Assembly: GCA_944472135.2 (NCBI GenBank)
Contig: OX235270.1
Span: 144,785,632 to 144,849,631, forward strand
From: Trichobilharzia regenti
Taxonomy: Eukaryota > Platyhelminthes > Trematoda > Strigeidida > Schistosomatidae
Direction: 5' to 3'
DNA: 64,000 nt
Shown piece after piece: positions 12,301-25,100 of this stretch; position 1 is the stretch's first letter; each line of letters opens with the position of its first letter. A program made the position numbers and the translations under genes. The notes beneath the pieces are model-generated. The model was not told the origin of the DNA. It did not search any database and saw only the letters and a list, made by a program, of their open reading frames with translations.

Positions 12301-15300
12301 TATCGATACCAGCACTGACCAAAGCAGTTTCTAATAGGGTGTTCAGTAAACTCATTGCCAGTAAAGGAGGTATCTGATATACTAGTGCATCAGCTGGTAG
12401 TACAGCTACCAGTTCTGGTGTTACACTACGCTGATATGAATTATGCGCTGGAATACAAAATAAACAAATAGACATCATAGTAAGGCTTGATACTACAAAT
12501 AATTAATAAAATTGATCAATATAGAAGTAAATCAACAACCAGCCACTAGAGTGGTTGCCAGGAGAAACACTTACAACATTCATGGGGAATTTAAATAAGT
12601 CCATTTCATGATAAAACTTGCGCCGAAGATGTTGTCCAGTAGAACGACGAAAGCTTCGCAGGTTAAATCAACCAGTTCATGAAACTCAACTAATTTAAGG
12701 CCCGAAAATATTGCCTCTACATAGTAGACACAAAATATCCACTAACTGTCACGAAAATATTTCACTAAGGACACAAGGGAGATATTATAGTAGTATACGG
12801 CACAGAAATGCCATTTGTACAACCTTCTTTATAACTATCAAAGGTTACTGTTACGGCTACAACACCTCTGAAGATTTTAGCTACTTAATAAGCTTTATAT
12901 TATCACTATTATTATCAAGACATCCTTCTGATCCCCTGAATGTCAACAGCTACTGTAGTACTGGTTTGTACAAACAACTCATCTGGTTATAAAGAACCAA
13001 GTGGTTAAATGGACTAGTCACCCCACTTTAGTGGAAAGTAGTTCGGAATCCGGCAAAATCTCATCCTAGATAAAAAAAGGGTACGCTGACTTCTGCTAAA
13101 CTGAGCCCTTATAAGTGCAATCGCAATATTCCAGTGCTTGTCAAAAGTCAGTATGTTGATAGGCGAAGTTTGGACTATTTTACTTTACTACTGGAGAAAA
13201 ATGCAATCAAGAGAGCTCACCTACGGTAGATTCAACACACCTTACGCATACACAGTCACCATCTACCTTACTAAGTAGAATTTCGTAAAAGTCACTTATT
13301 CATCAAATCACGGATTACTAGCCTAATTCATTCAAACAACTATAGATTGTCTAGTCTAGCTCGACGTAACCCCTAAACTTATGTTTGAAGACTTTACATG
13401 TTATGACCCAGAATTAATCATAATGTCGTATAATGCCTTCAGTCACTTCCTGGTACATGTAGATGGATTTAGTTTGGAAATTGAAGAACGTAAGATTTTA
13501 ATTTTTGAGACAGAGAGCTTTTGGCTCGATTTTCATGAGTATGTTACTTTTCAAATGGCTACGCTATCTATAAAAGTGAACACTGGCCTTTTATTCCTCA
13601 TTACTGTAGTCCTAAATCTACAGTAAGTAAAATAAGCTGGGTAGTTTTTCAACTGAATCAAAATCTAGTAAAATGATAGTACATCTTACAAAGTTCGACT
13701 GTAAACATTATTTCGAAAAAAACAAATTCCAAAAGTACAGTCAAGTACTAGACAAGTACCCTCGTGTGTCCCCTTTCATATGTATCTGGTCTTTGAGAGA
13801 TAAGTTACACTGACCGTAGCCAGATAATGCTTCCCACACGGATAAGCAGCATGGTTATGCAACCAACAATGGAAGGCTGTAAGAAGCTTCACTTTACAAT
13901 ACATGATTGACTTCTGACACTAAAATAACCCTGACAATGATTATGAGATCATCTGTTGAATTCACACAGGCTTCCCGCGTGATATTGACAACTAACTAAT
14001 TTCTGTATTTAGGTATCTATCTCCAGGATATAAAATTAATTCATTTTCTCTGCTTTATGATAATAAACATTTGTAATTCTAACTGTGTTGACTTAGAACT
14101 GTCCACCCTAAAGGCCACACCTGTAAGTAACGGTTACCCGAACCGACTTATTGACAGAAACACGAAAGATAAACAGTCCAAACTGGTCATTAATTCAGCT
14201 TCAAAGAAAACTATGTTTAAGAATTTGGAATTCAAAGGCAACCAGGCTTCAGATGTGATCAAAAATCGTGTCTCTAAGTCAGACAGGAAGACACCATCCA
14301 CTGAAAAAATACGTGTGAACCTCACTACCTGGAATTCGTTCTCTGTCTCTGTAAAAGATAAGCTTCCCCGTCTGGTCGCCTTCACGTGCATCTAGCAGTT
14401 CACCAGCTCTTGTGGAGGAAGTTACATTGTCTGGATACGAAAACATATTCCATCATGGTTTTACAAAGCAGAAAGGAAGGCTTTGAGAAGCTGTATTCTC
14501 GAACACTTGATCAGCTGTCGTCACTCTACCAACCCCGACAATGAATTTAAGATCTTTTATCGAATTCGTGCTAACTTACCACGTTTTCTTCATCATAAGC
14601 TTCCGAAGACAGAGGAGGCCTTGGCCATTTATGTACAAAAGAAATATGTTCATTTCCTATTCCTGCCTTGGACGTGGAGGGATAGACACTTATTTTTATT
14701 ATCATTATTATTTGCTATTCATTTTGTTTATTTGGTCAATCTATGTTCTTTTTCCTCATTACTGAGATAATTATCAATATTATTGTTATCATTACTACTA
14801 CTATAGTTCTCATTTTGCACTTTTTTCACTTGTCCCACTTGTCATCCAAAATCAACACTTTTTTGTCAATGTTCAATTCTATGTTATCAAATTTCCCACC
14901 TTATTACATCACGTTTTATGCTACCTATAAAAACAGCCACATGCAACAGCTATACATCTTACAAATTATTCTATATATATGACATTAATTGTTTTACCAG
15001 TTGACACTATGGTTATAATCACAAATATTTTAATTGGCTCTCATACTACTATTATTATTTAATGTATTCACAAAAGGTGGCTCTCGTTGCCCAAGTGGTC
15101 TAGTGGATAACGCTTTGGCGTTCGAAACTATGGACACTAGGTCCGAGGCCTGATGGGAACATCACCACTCACTAGGGAAAGCAGGTACACCCAGCTGACG
15201 AGTCCCAAATAAGACGAAATGTGCATCCTGGATTCCACTACTAGTCACGATCCACCAGTTAAATACTAATTAAATGCCCAGACATCGTCGAAGCATCTGC

Positions 15301-16083
15301 ATAAGAAGGCAACATGTCAACCTGAGACCGAGCACTTCAGTCCAATTAATCGATGGGAAAATCTAAAATTCAATTAAATATTCACACCTATTCCATTATG
15401 GGTAAATTTTGTTTTGATAAAGTCTCACAGTGTTATACAGTAATGTCTACTGATGACATTTCGAGCACAATTTATTCCAGCTCATTATCATATCAAGGTA
15501 CTCACACAAATTCCTAACTTCATTTATATAGTTCCATTATTTTTCACTTGATTTCATCGGTAGTAGTATTTTCCATATTTCAGGTATGAGTGATGAATCA
15601 TTCCTATTGCATGTGTTTGGTGTAGACTCGATGAACCGGTCAGGATTCAGTAATCAATCTCTCTGTCTCCACCTACATAGATTACTTCTTAGAATTTTAA
15701 CCCTCTCCCACCCTATTGTGTGATTGTGTGTTAACTGATGCAGTGCAACGTAATGCTGAGCTTTTATCTAAGTAACACATACAACAGGAATGATTCATCA
15801 CTCATACCTGAAATATGGAAAATACTATTACCAATCAAATCAAGTTGAAATCAAGTGAAAAATAATGGAACTATATAAATGAAGTTAGGAAGTCGTGTGA
15901 GTTCCTTGATATGATTATGAGCTGGAATAAATTGTGCTCGAAACGTCATCAGTAAACATTACTGTATAACACCGTGTGACTTTATCAAAACAAAATTTAC
16001 CCATAATGGAATTACACTCTACCACAGTGCACAAGTTTTATTCTTATATTTAAATTTCCTCACGGGATATGATTTCTTAAAGT

Positions 16084-16123
<40 letters not shown>

Positions 16124-19100
16124 ACTTTAAGAAATCATATCCGTGAGGAAATATATATATATATATATATAATGATAATAACTTCGCGATTGAAAATAGT
16201 CTCTTCTCTGAATATCGTCTTCTTACTGTTTCAACGGGAATTAATAAACTGTAATCCATCAACAGTTTATTTGGATATAGCTTGTTGGAATTCTGATGTC
16301 AGTGATTCCACGTTATTTAAAAAAACACATTCATGATCATGGTAACAATAATTATTTCATTATTATGGATGTATAAAACTGCAGAACCTAATGAAGAAGT
16401 TATCAAAAAGAGTATTCTTTGATCACTAGTCAGACTTTGAAAACATGACCTATGATGAAAACGTGTTGTATAGTAGAAAGGAGGAAAAGAATAGACAACT
16501 CCTTACCTACCTGCTGTTGTAAACTCACTGGTATTATTATTACCACCACTACTACCGTTATTATTGGTATCACCTACAGTGATTGGATTGAGTAAAGAAG
16601 CAATCATCTGTAGGCATAAATGTCGTATTTCACGTCTCCACCAATTTGCATTATCCATTGCTGTATTATGCGATTCATTGGACAATAGGAATTCACCTTC
16701 ACTTGTATCTAAATGACGATGCGTGTGGTGTGAACGAAATATCAAGGGGAATGGAGATATGTGCTTTTTACATGCATTCACAGTTTTACACGGCGATTCA
16801 TTGAAGAAGGGAGTTAAATTCCTTTCGAGTAACTGGACCAATGTCTCGAGATATTCAATAAGTGGAGCATCAGCAACCATACTTAAATCTTTTGTAGCTT
16901 TAAGGGGAAGGAAAAAAACAAAGACGAAAAATTAGCAAAATGTAAATGGGAAAACAATAGGATGAGTAGAGGAGATATTAGAATCTGTTGATTTTCTCAC
17001 TTTCTATGCTCCTTTGTAATTAATTTTTATGGAGGATTTCATCATGAGCTGATAGCAGTTAGAGAAGTATTGGAAAACCAGCCAGAAAGTTCTGGACATC
17101 TACTTCGTTCTAGTGTGCGACTCTTCAGAAGTACGCACCTACCACCAGGGTTAGATCTCGTAGACCATTGAGCCACTGGGACCCGATCCAACGGTCCTTG
17201 AATTCTAACTTCTGCTAATTCGTGACATAGCGCGACCACTTCGCAATGACTTCTTCGATGAGTTACTGCCTCATCTTCAACCTGCTGTACCCTACTGGTC
17301 AGGGTTTCTCACTAGAACCCCAAGTTAACTGCCTGAATAGGGCCAGTAGCTAGTGAGCATCAGATTAATTTACAACTATTGGTTTTGTAGGGATTTCGTT
17401 TGATTGCATGAAGGATTTCATCATGAGCTGACATCAGTTAGAGAACCACTGGAAAACCTGGGAGTACTGTACAGCTGTTATCTCAAGATTACGTTTTGGT
17501 CGGAAATCACCGCTAAAATAAGTGGAGAACTTGGATACTGTGTTAGAATGCAACTCCATACTAGATAAGTTTATTTTAAATATCACACAGTGATGATGCA
17601 GTGATGACAACTGGATGACAAGGTTTCCAGCACAATTTATTGTTCAACTTAATCACACCACTTCATAATTTGTCTTGTATATTTTTTTATTATAGCTTGA
17701 AACTATACAGTATTTTTTGGTACAAGTATGGAATTTTCGGCATATTATATCGGTAGTCCAAATTTTGCAGGCCGACCATAGATATCAGGTGTGCGTCGGC
17801 AGGGGATCGAACCCCGGACCATGTGCATGGTCGGCGAGAGTCCTAAGCACTGTGCTACCAAGGCACATATACTTTTTTCTCTCTCTCCCTATTCCCCTTG
17901 TTGTTTGTTGCCACTTTCCATATCTCCGGTATGGGTATCGCGTTACTCAGATTGTACATGTGCTGTGTTGAATCGATAAACAAGGATTCAGTGATTAACT
18001 TCTCTCTCTCCACCTAACTTTATTACTTTTAATACTTTCACGTTGTCCCAACCACCCCGTATGAAGCGATTACATGCAACTGAAAGCAATGCAAACGGGA
18101 AGATCTATTTTTTCTAGTTTATCTAACTTAGCAGAGTCAACCATTCTAGGTATAGTCAAATTCCGACAATGTTCCACGATCTACCAGTTAGACTGGTAAT
18201 TGAAGTTATTACATGGTATTTGGTAAATTATATATATATATATTCATAATTGGATAATTCACCTCCTACGCAAGGTGTAGGATAGGCGTCGGTGGCGGAG
18301 AATCAAACCCAGACCACAAACGTGATTGGCGGACACTCTAGGATTGTACCACTGACGTACAGATATTGATATGATGGATTCATCGCCTAGTTTCACTGTG
18401 CACTTCGCGATTTATAGATTATCTTTATAAAATCATGTTGAATAGACCTGTTTGGTAATGATACAATAAATTAACAACTGCATGATATTTTGGGCACAAT
18501 TTGTAGCTAGCACTCATGTCCAGACACATTCAGACGACTTTCTGGCATGTTTCATGTAATTCTAATCCCTTCACTTTATAACACACTGTTTTCGATAGTG
18601 TGCTGTGTTATTCTTAACGCGCTACTTGTGAAATAATACCGGGACAGTTCAAAGTGAGAGTAGTAATAGTAATAATTAACGTAATAAGGAAGAGTATACA
18701 AATTGAATAGACAAAATGAAAAAATGGTAGATCCCAAATATGGTTGGGGATTATCATACTTTAGCATAGAGGGATTAAGACCATGAAAGTTGGAGGGGTT
18801 GAACGAACTTTTTCTGTACACAGAAATCTGGCTTTTCTGTTTCGATAGCCAAATCTTCAGCAATACAATAGATGAGTCGGGTACGTAGGGATTTGGGTAG
18901 ATTGCTCTTTGCCTTGTAGATGACTTTAAAGGCGGAGGCTATAGAGATAGGGTGATCATTATCGACTAGACGTTTAGTGATCGCGCTCCATATCGACATT
19001 AATTTGCTTTACCACTTGACATTTAACTGTGGTTATAATCACAACTACTTTAATTGTATTTCGTATTAATATTATTATTTTATGCATTGATACCTATGAT

Positions 19101-22100
19101 TCAATTCCCTCACTAGATATAATCTTAATGTACACAAACACAAAATAATTATGTATAAATGCGATTGTAAAGCTAAGTGAATGAATTCACCGCATGATAC
19201 AGACTCTTTGCTGAACTTTTTTGTTCTTATATTCATGTCTGGATGGGTATCTTAAAACTTGCTGATTTAATATGACATGTCCGTATCTGCTATTGGATTA
19301 CCTAGGGCAGCTAATACATTCACAACAGCAACAATCCAATAACACACAAAAGGAATTGCAAACAAACACTAACCAAGAGGGCCAGGACTCATGGCAGCAC
19401 TGCCACCTTTAGGAAGATTGCAGAAAGATATCTCATGGACGTCTTCCAAAAGAATGGATATCCACGGAATTTCATCAAAAGACATATACCCCCAAGTCAA
19501 CCTATCAAACCAAAATCCCTCAAGGAAAGGACAAAGAAAATCGCCCTACCATGTATAGAGGATATGTCAGAAACCACTGCAAGACTATGCAAACCTTTAG
19601 GAATCGACGTCGTACACAAAGCAACAGATTCACTTCACCCAATTCTATGTAAACCAAAAGACAGACTCAACAGTGAAAGAAGATAAAACCAACGTCAGTA
19701 TATACAAAATAAACTGCATCAACTGTGAAAAACACTTCACTGGCCAAAGTGGAAGTCCCATTCATCTTCGTATCCACGAACATAAGCTAGCCGTCAAAAG
19801 ACATGATATCCACTCCCTCATATCGCCTCACTGCATACAGACAACCACGGACATCAATTCGACTGGAACAACCAGCGTTCAACTATTAGACAGAGGAAAC
19901 AACAAGAATGCTAGAGAATTTTTAGAAGCTTGGCATTCCAGTGAATCGTCAATCAATAGACACATAGAGATAGACAAAATTTATCAACCGATAAGAAGGA
20001 AACCTCACACACAAAGGGTCATACTTCAAGTCAAAGAAACGATCAGTTCCAATACAAGTAGCCTGCAGGGTGTGAAAACACACAAAAACAACTAATCACG
20101 ACGTTCCAGATCACCAGGAGAGATGACTAATGGAGACTCGTGGAGAAATCTAAAAGCTCACTTCATTCAACTGAAATATGTGCTGAATATGTTGCCTAGT
20201 AGGGCAATAAAAGCTTGGCAATTAGACCATCGAGCTCATAGAACACGATCACATTAAAATTATCCACCTGAGCTACAAATCTTCTCCATCATATCTACAT
20301 TCACCATCACATATAAAATCTAGTATTTCAAGTTTTGATAGCTTTGCTCTTGCAGGTTTTGACATTTGACTGTTAGAGCACATTGTGCTTGCACCTGCTG
20401 AGTAGTTGTCTTATTTCTCTAGCTTATTGCTAATTTTCCCCCCAACCACACACCTTATCAACTCAATCTTTTCACAAGTACTTGTATTTTTTATGCTGTC
20501 GTCGAGAGTTAAACATAAACTGTACCCCTTTTATCGTTCATGGTATCTTGTCAGAAAAGTCGTCCTTCTTCATTGAATGGTTTTTCTCTGTGTTAACCTG
20601 CTGGGCTTCTTAATTTCAGTATTTTTGGATCCAGATGAGCTTGTCTTGTTGGTTATTTCAATTATAATTTCATAATCTTTAGTGTCTACCAGTAATGTGA
20701 ATTCATATTTGCAAGTATTGGATTTTTGTAGGGATTTTGTTTGTTCCAGTGGTTCTCTAACTGATGTCAGCTCATGATTAAATCCTCCATGTAATTCACA
20801 TTTGCATTGGTCAGTCGCATCTTCCGTACCAGTTATCCTTTTCTTAGTAGCTCTGTGCCTTTCTTGTCTTAAATAGAGTCTAGTGATTTTCGACACCATG
20901 AATTTTACCGCTGTATGTCTATGAAGATATTTGAAAACAATTTCATGTTGGAAGTGCATTGGAAGTTTGAAAATACGATGGTTTTCGAAGTGTGCTTCCG
21001 TTTATGACAGCTGTGTTATTTTCAGGAATAATCTTTGAATTGAAGGAACATAGTCAGTAATATTCAGATAGTGGATATTGTATAATATGGAATTACATTC
21101 TACTGTAATTCCCTCATTCCACTCATCATATATATACTTCAGAGTAAAATTTTATCAAAATAAAACATATTACTTTTTTGGAGATGAGTAGTAAAACTTT
21201 TTGAAGTAAATAAGGACGTTAATGTCCTGCTTTTTATTGGTTAGTTCATGTTTCTGTTAAAGCAGCAGCTTCCCAGAAATTCGTTCAAAATACAACAAAC
21301 ATCTAAGTAGCATAAGGACTTCAATATACTAGCTCCTCACAATTCTTATAATAAACATTAAAGACACTATTACCATCTACAGGAATTCATCATGAGCTGA
21401 CACAGGTTAGAGAACCGTTGGAAAACCAGCCAAGGAGTACCGGACAGCTGTTTCGTCAGATTAGCCTGAGGCTTCTCAGTAGTACCCACCGCAAACGTTC
21501 TAATCCAGGGCCTTCCGGTTACAAGGTGAGCTTGGAGGCAACCATTCAGCCACTGATCAGCCCATGAATTTCAACTTCTCCGAATTCACGATCTAGCGCA
21601 AGTGGCACTATCCAGTGTCATCGGTGGCGAGTATTTATCCTCACATCCTGCCTGCTGTACCCTACTGGTCATGACATCCCACTAGAAGAACCCAGGTAAC
21701 TACAAAACTGAATAGGGTCAGTCACCAGTGAACATCAGATTGATATTCGAGTGTGGGTTTGAAGTGATCGGACATTGGCTATTGCCAGTCGCGTTATATC
21801 GTGAGTTGGCAGAAGTTGGAATTCATGGGCTGACTAGTGGATTGGATCCCAGTAACTGAATGGTAGTCTACGAGCTTGCCTTGTAACCGGGAGGTTCCGG
21901 GTCCAAACCCCGGCAGTGGTTGAGTACTGCTGGAGATTCCAAAACTAGACGACAAAACAGCTGTCTAACTCTCCCAGTTTTCTGAGTGGTTCTCTAGCCG
22001 ATGTCAGATTATGATGAAATCCTGTGACCAAACAGATCAAATCCCCGGGAACCAACACTTGAACATCGTTAATATTATTAAAACCCAAAACTGTTAAATC

Positions 22101-25100
22101 GTGAGCACCAAGAAATGCACCACGCAAGAGTCATTCGTGTATGTGAAAGGACTGGATTACCACCCAGATACCCAGACATAAGCGAATGGTTGTCGTAAGG
22201 GTCTATCCCTTCAAGTCACTAGTGAACATAACATTTTAATACGGTTTAAAAAATATATATAAATGTGACGTGTCTTTGCTAATAAAAACGTTGTATCCTA
22301 ACAGTCACAGAAACCAGTCTTTGTCGTTTGATATTTACGTAACTCAGTGAAAACGGAAGACACCACGGATAAACAGTCGTGTTTAGCATTTCATTTGAGT
22401 TTTACATTGCTTCAGTAGTGTTGTGGTGAGAGCTGGTTGCTAGCCAAATCGGCAGACAGTAATTTACGTCAATGTTTACGTCCCCAATATTGGTCGTGAG
22501 AAAAATAAGAACAAAGACTGATTCAATAATCAGTCACAGCAGACTTGGGTAGGCGGATACAATTAGTATATAGATGATCTGACATTCAAGAAACAATCGC
22601 AAAGAGATGAAAGATTAACTTTCAGTGAGAAACAAGCAATCAGAAGACCGTGTTTGTCTGCTAACAATAATCTATAATAATAATGTACATGAAAATATAT
22701 AAATATGTGTTGATTTCCTTAATAAACGATCTGTCGCTCTTTTCTTCTGTTGTTACAGTACTATACTCATGTATAAGTTCACTCATTCATATCAGCTATC
22801 CACGTGACCATATCAATCAGCAACGGAGTTATTCGGTTCAATATATACGTACTAACTTCACACTAAGATAATTTTTATCTAGCATAACTAGTACTGTGAT
22901 GTACACAATCCTTATTAATTTCCAATCATATTCGAATAATTTTATTGTCAACGCATTAAATAAATTAATAAATGAAGAAAAGATAAAATATTTAAAAATC
23001 ATACCGTGTTTCTGTGATTTGCCTTTCAATGAGAAGACATCATTTGCACGTGCTAGAGATGAAAATACTTTTAAACTCCGACGTGATGAAAGTACCGGTG
23101 AAGATGGTGCTGAAGTGGAATTGGTCATTTGAGAGCTGACGTGTATTGCATCAACAGACAGAAACCAATCAGCCTTAGACTCTTTCTCATTTACTACATC
23201 TGGTGATAAACGTGTATGAGACGATCTCCTGACTGTTCCATTTGATCTTACATTACTTCCCATTGAAATCAGTTCCATAGGTTTATAAGTTCGTGAGATA
23301 ATTTTCGATTGAAAAGGATAGTTAATAAAGTAAGTTACAGACGGTGGTGACAATAAACAGCCTGGAGATGTTTCCCACCATGGAGTTGAGTCTACAGGAA
23401 TTAGTGCGGAACTAAGCAGCTAAAAATAAATAGTAAAAAGTTATATTAATTTAAAAAACAGAGAAATTCTTATCGGGATGGTATGTCTCTAAACCTCACC
23501 TTCTCTAGACCTGCTCTTGTCCACTATTGGTAAATTTATTCAATATTAATCAGTTCACATGCTCTCTTGGAGTTAAATGCAAAGGTCATATCAGCACGAC
23601 ATCGCCTAGACACGTTCATGAACACCTGAACACACAGAGGTGTCAGAAGGCCAGTCAAAAGATCATTTCTAAAGTGCATTAGAACTTCTAGTCGAGCAGT
23701 ATCAGCAGACACCTAGCTCAGAGTCATTTATTTGAATTTATACAGGTTGAGGCAGTCAAAAGAATGATGCTTACTTCTTCACGCAAGCGACGGTGGAGCC
23801 ATCTATAAAGGGAGTTTGTGTCCAGAAATACTTTATCCAGCCTCTTTTACTACCATTTCTTCAGTGTCAGTTTAATTTTCTTGATTTATCTTATAATGAC
23901 CCCTGTGTAAATCATTATTATAAAAGTTTTTTGTACTTCCTAATGAATTTATGAAAAACGATATTGTTGTTTTAACTGGCGTTTCGTTATTTAATGCCAC
24001 TAACAGACTTATTAAAGTATTAGTAAACCAAAATTTACAAAGTTTCAGCCTATATATAACAACTTAATCATCAGCATGGGATAATTTTTACGTTGTCAAG
24101 TGGGCCAATTGGTAAAGATAAAAAAACCAGGTGTAAATTTTTGGATTTGATAAGTGTGTAAAATTATAAAAATCAAAACAAGTGATTCAGCGAAGAGACT
24201 CTTTTCAACAACGAATTTATCATCAAGCTGTACAGTCGTATATATATGGTTTTTTTTAAGAAGTTATATCCGGTGAGGGAATTGAATCTTAGGTGTGAAT
24301 GCATAAAATAATGATAATAATATTCATATGAAATGCAGTTAAAACTGAAATGTTTGTGATTATAATCATAGTTAAATGTCAATAAGGGGCAAAGCAGATT
24401 AATGTCATATATAGAATAATTCATAGGAGGGATAGAACTTGAAAAGGGATGTGCAATTATAGGATTAGTAGACAAATCGAATAAAACAAAAACGTTACGT
24501 AATATTGTGTGAAATTTAATAGCATAGAATTTCTCATTGTAAAAAAGAATTGATTTCGAATGACAAATGGAACAAGTGAAATAATACCGGAGACAGTTCA
24601 AAGTGAGAGTAGTAATAGAAACAATTGATGTAATAAGGAAGAGTGTACAAATTGAATAGACAAAATGAAAAAAATGGTAGAGCTAAAATATGATTGGGGA
24701 TTATCATATTTTAGCATAGAGGGATTAAGACCATGAAAGTTGGAGGGGTTGAATGAACTTTTTCTGTACACAGAAATCTGGCTTTTCTGTTTCGATAGCC
24801 AAAGCTTCAGCAATACAACAGATGAGTCGGCCACGTAGTGATTTAGGTAGATTGCTCTTTGCCTTGTAGATGACTTTAAAGGCGGAGGCTATAGAGATAG
24901 GGTGATCATTATCGACCAGATATATACGACTGTACAGCTTGATGATAAATTCGTTGAAAAGAGTCTCTTCGCTGAATCACTTGTTTTGATTTTCTAAATG
25001 TTACAATGGGAATTTTCTATGAGTTGAAAATTATAAAAACACAATGTATTTATATAGTGAAGTCGCTTATCACATTCGCATATTTTCAGGCATACTCACG

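Noticed and set aside
16501..16510. Alternative exon 12 donor GTAAGG four bases downstream of GTAGGT
   Set aside because: It would leave phase 2, and exon 13 requires phase 1.
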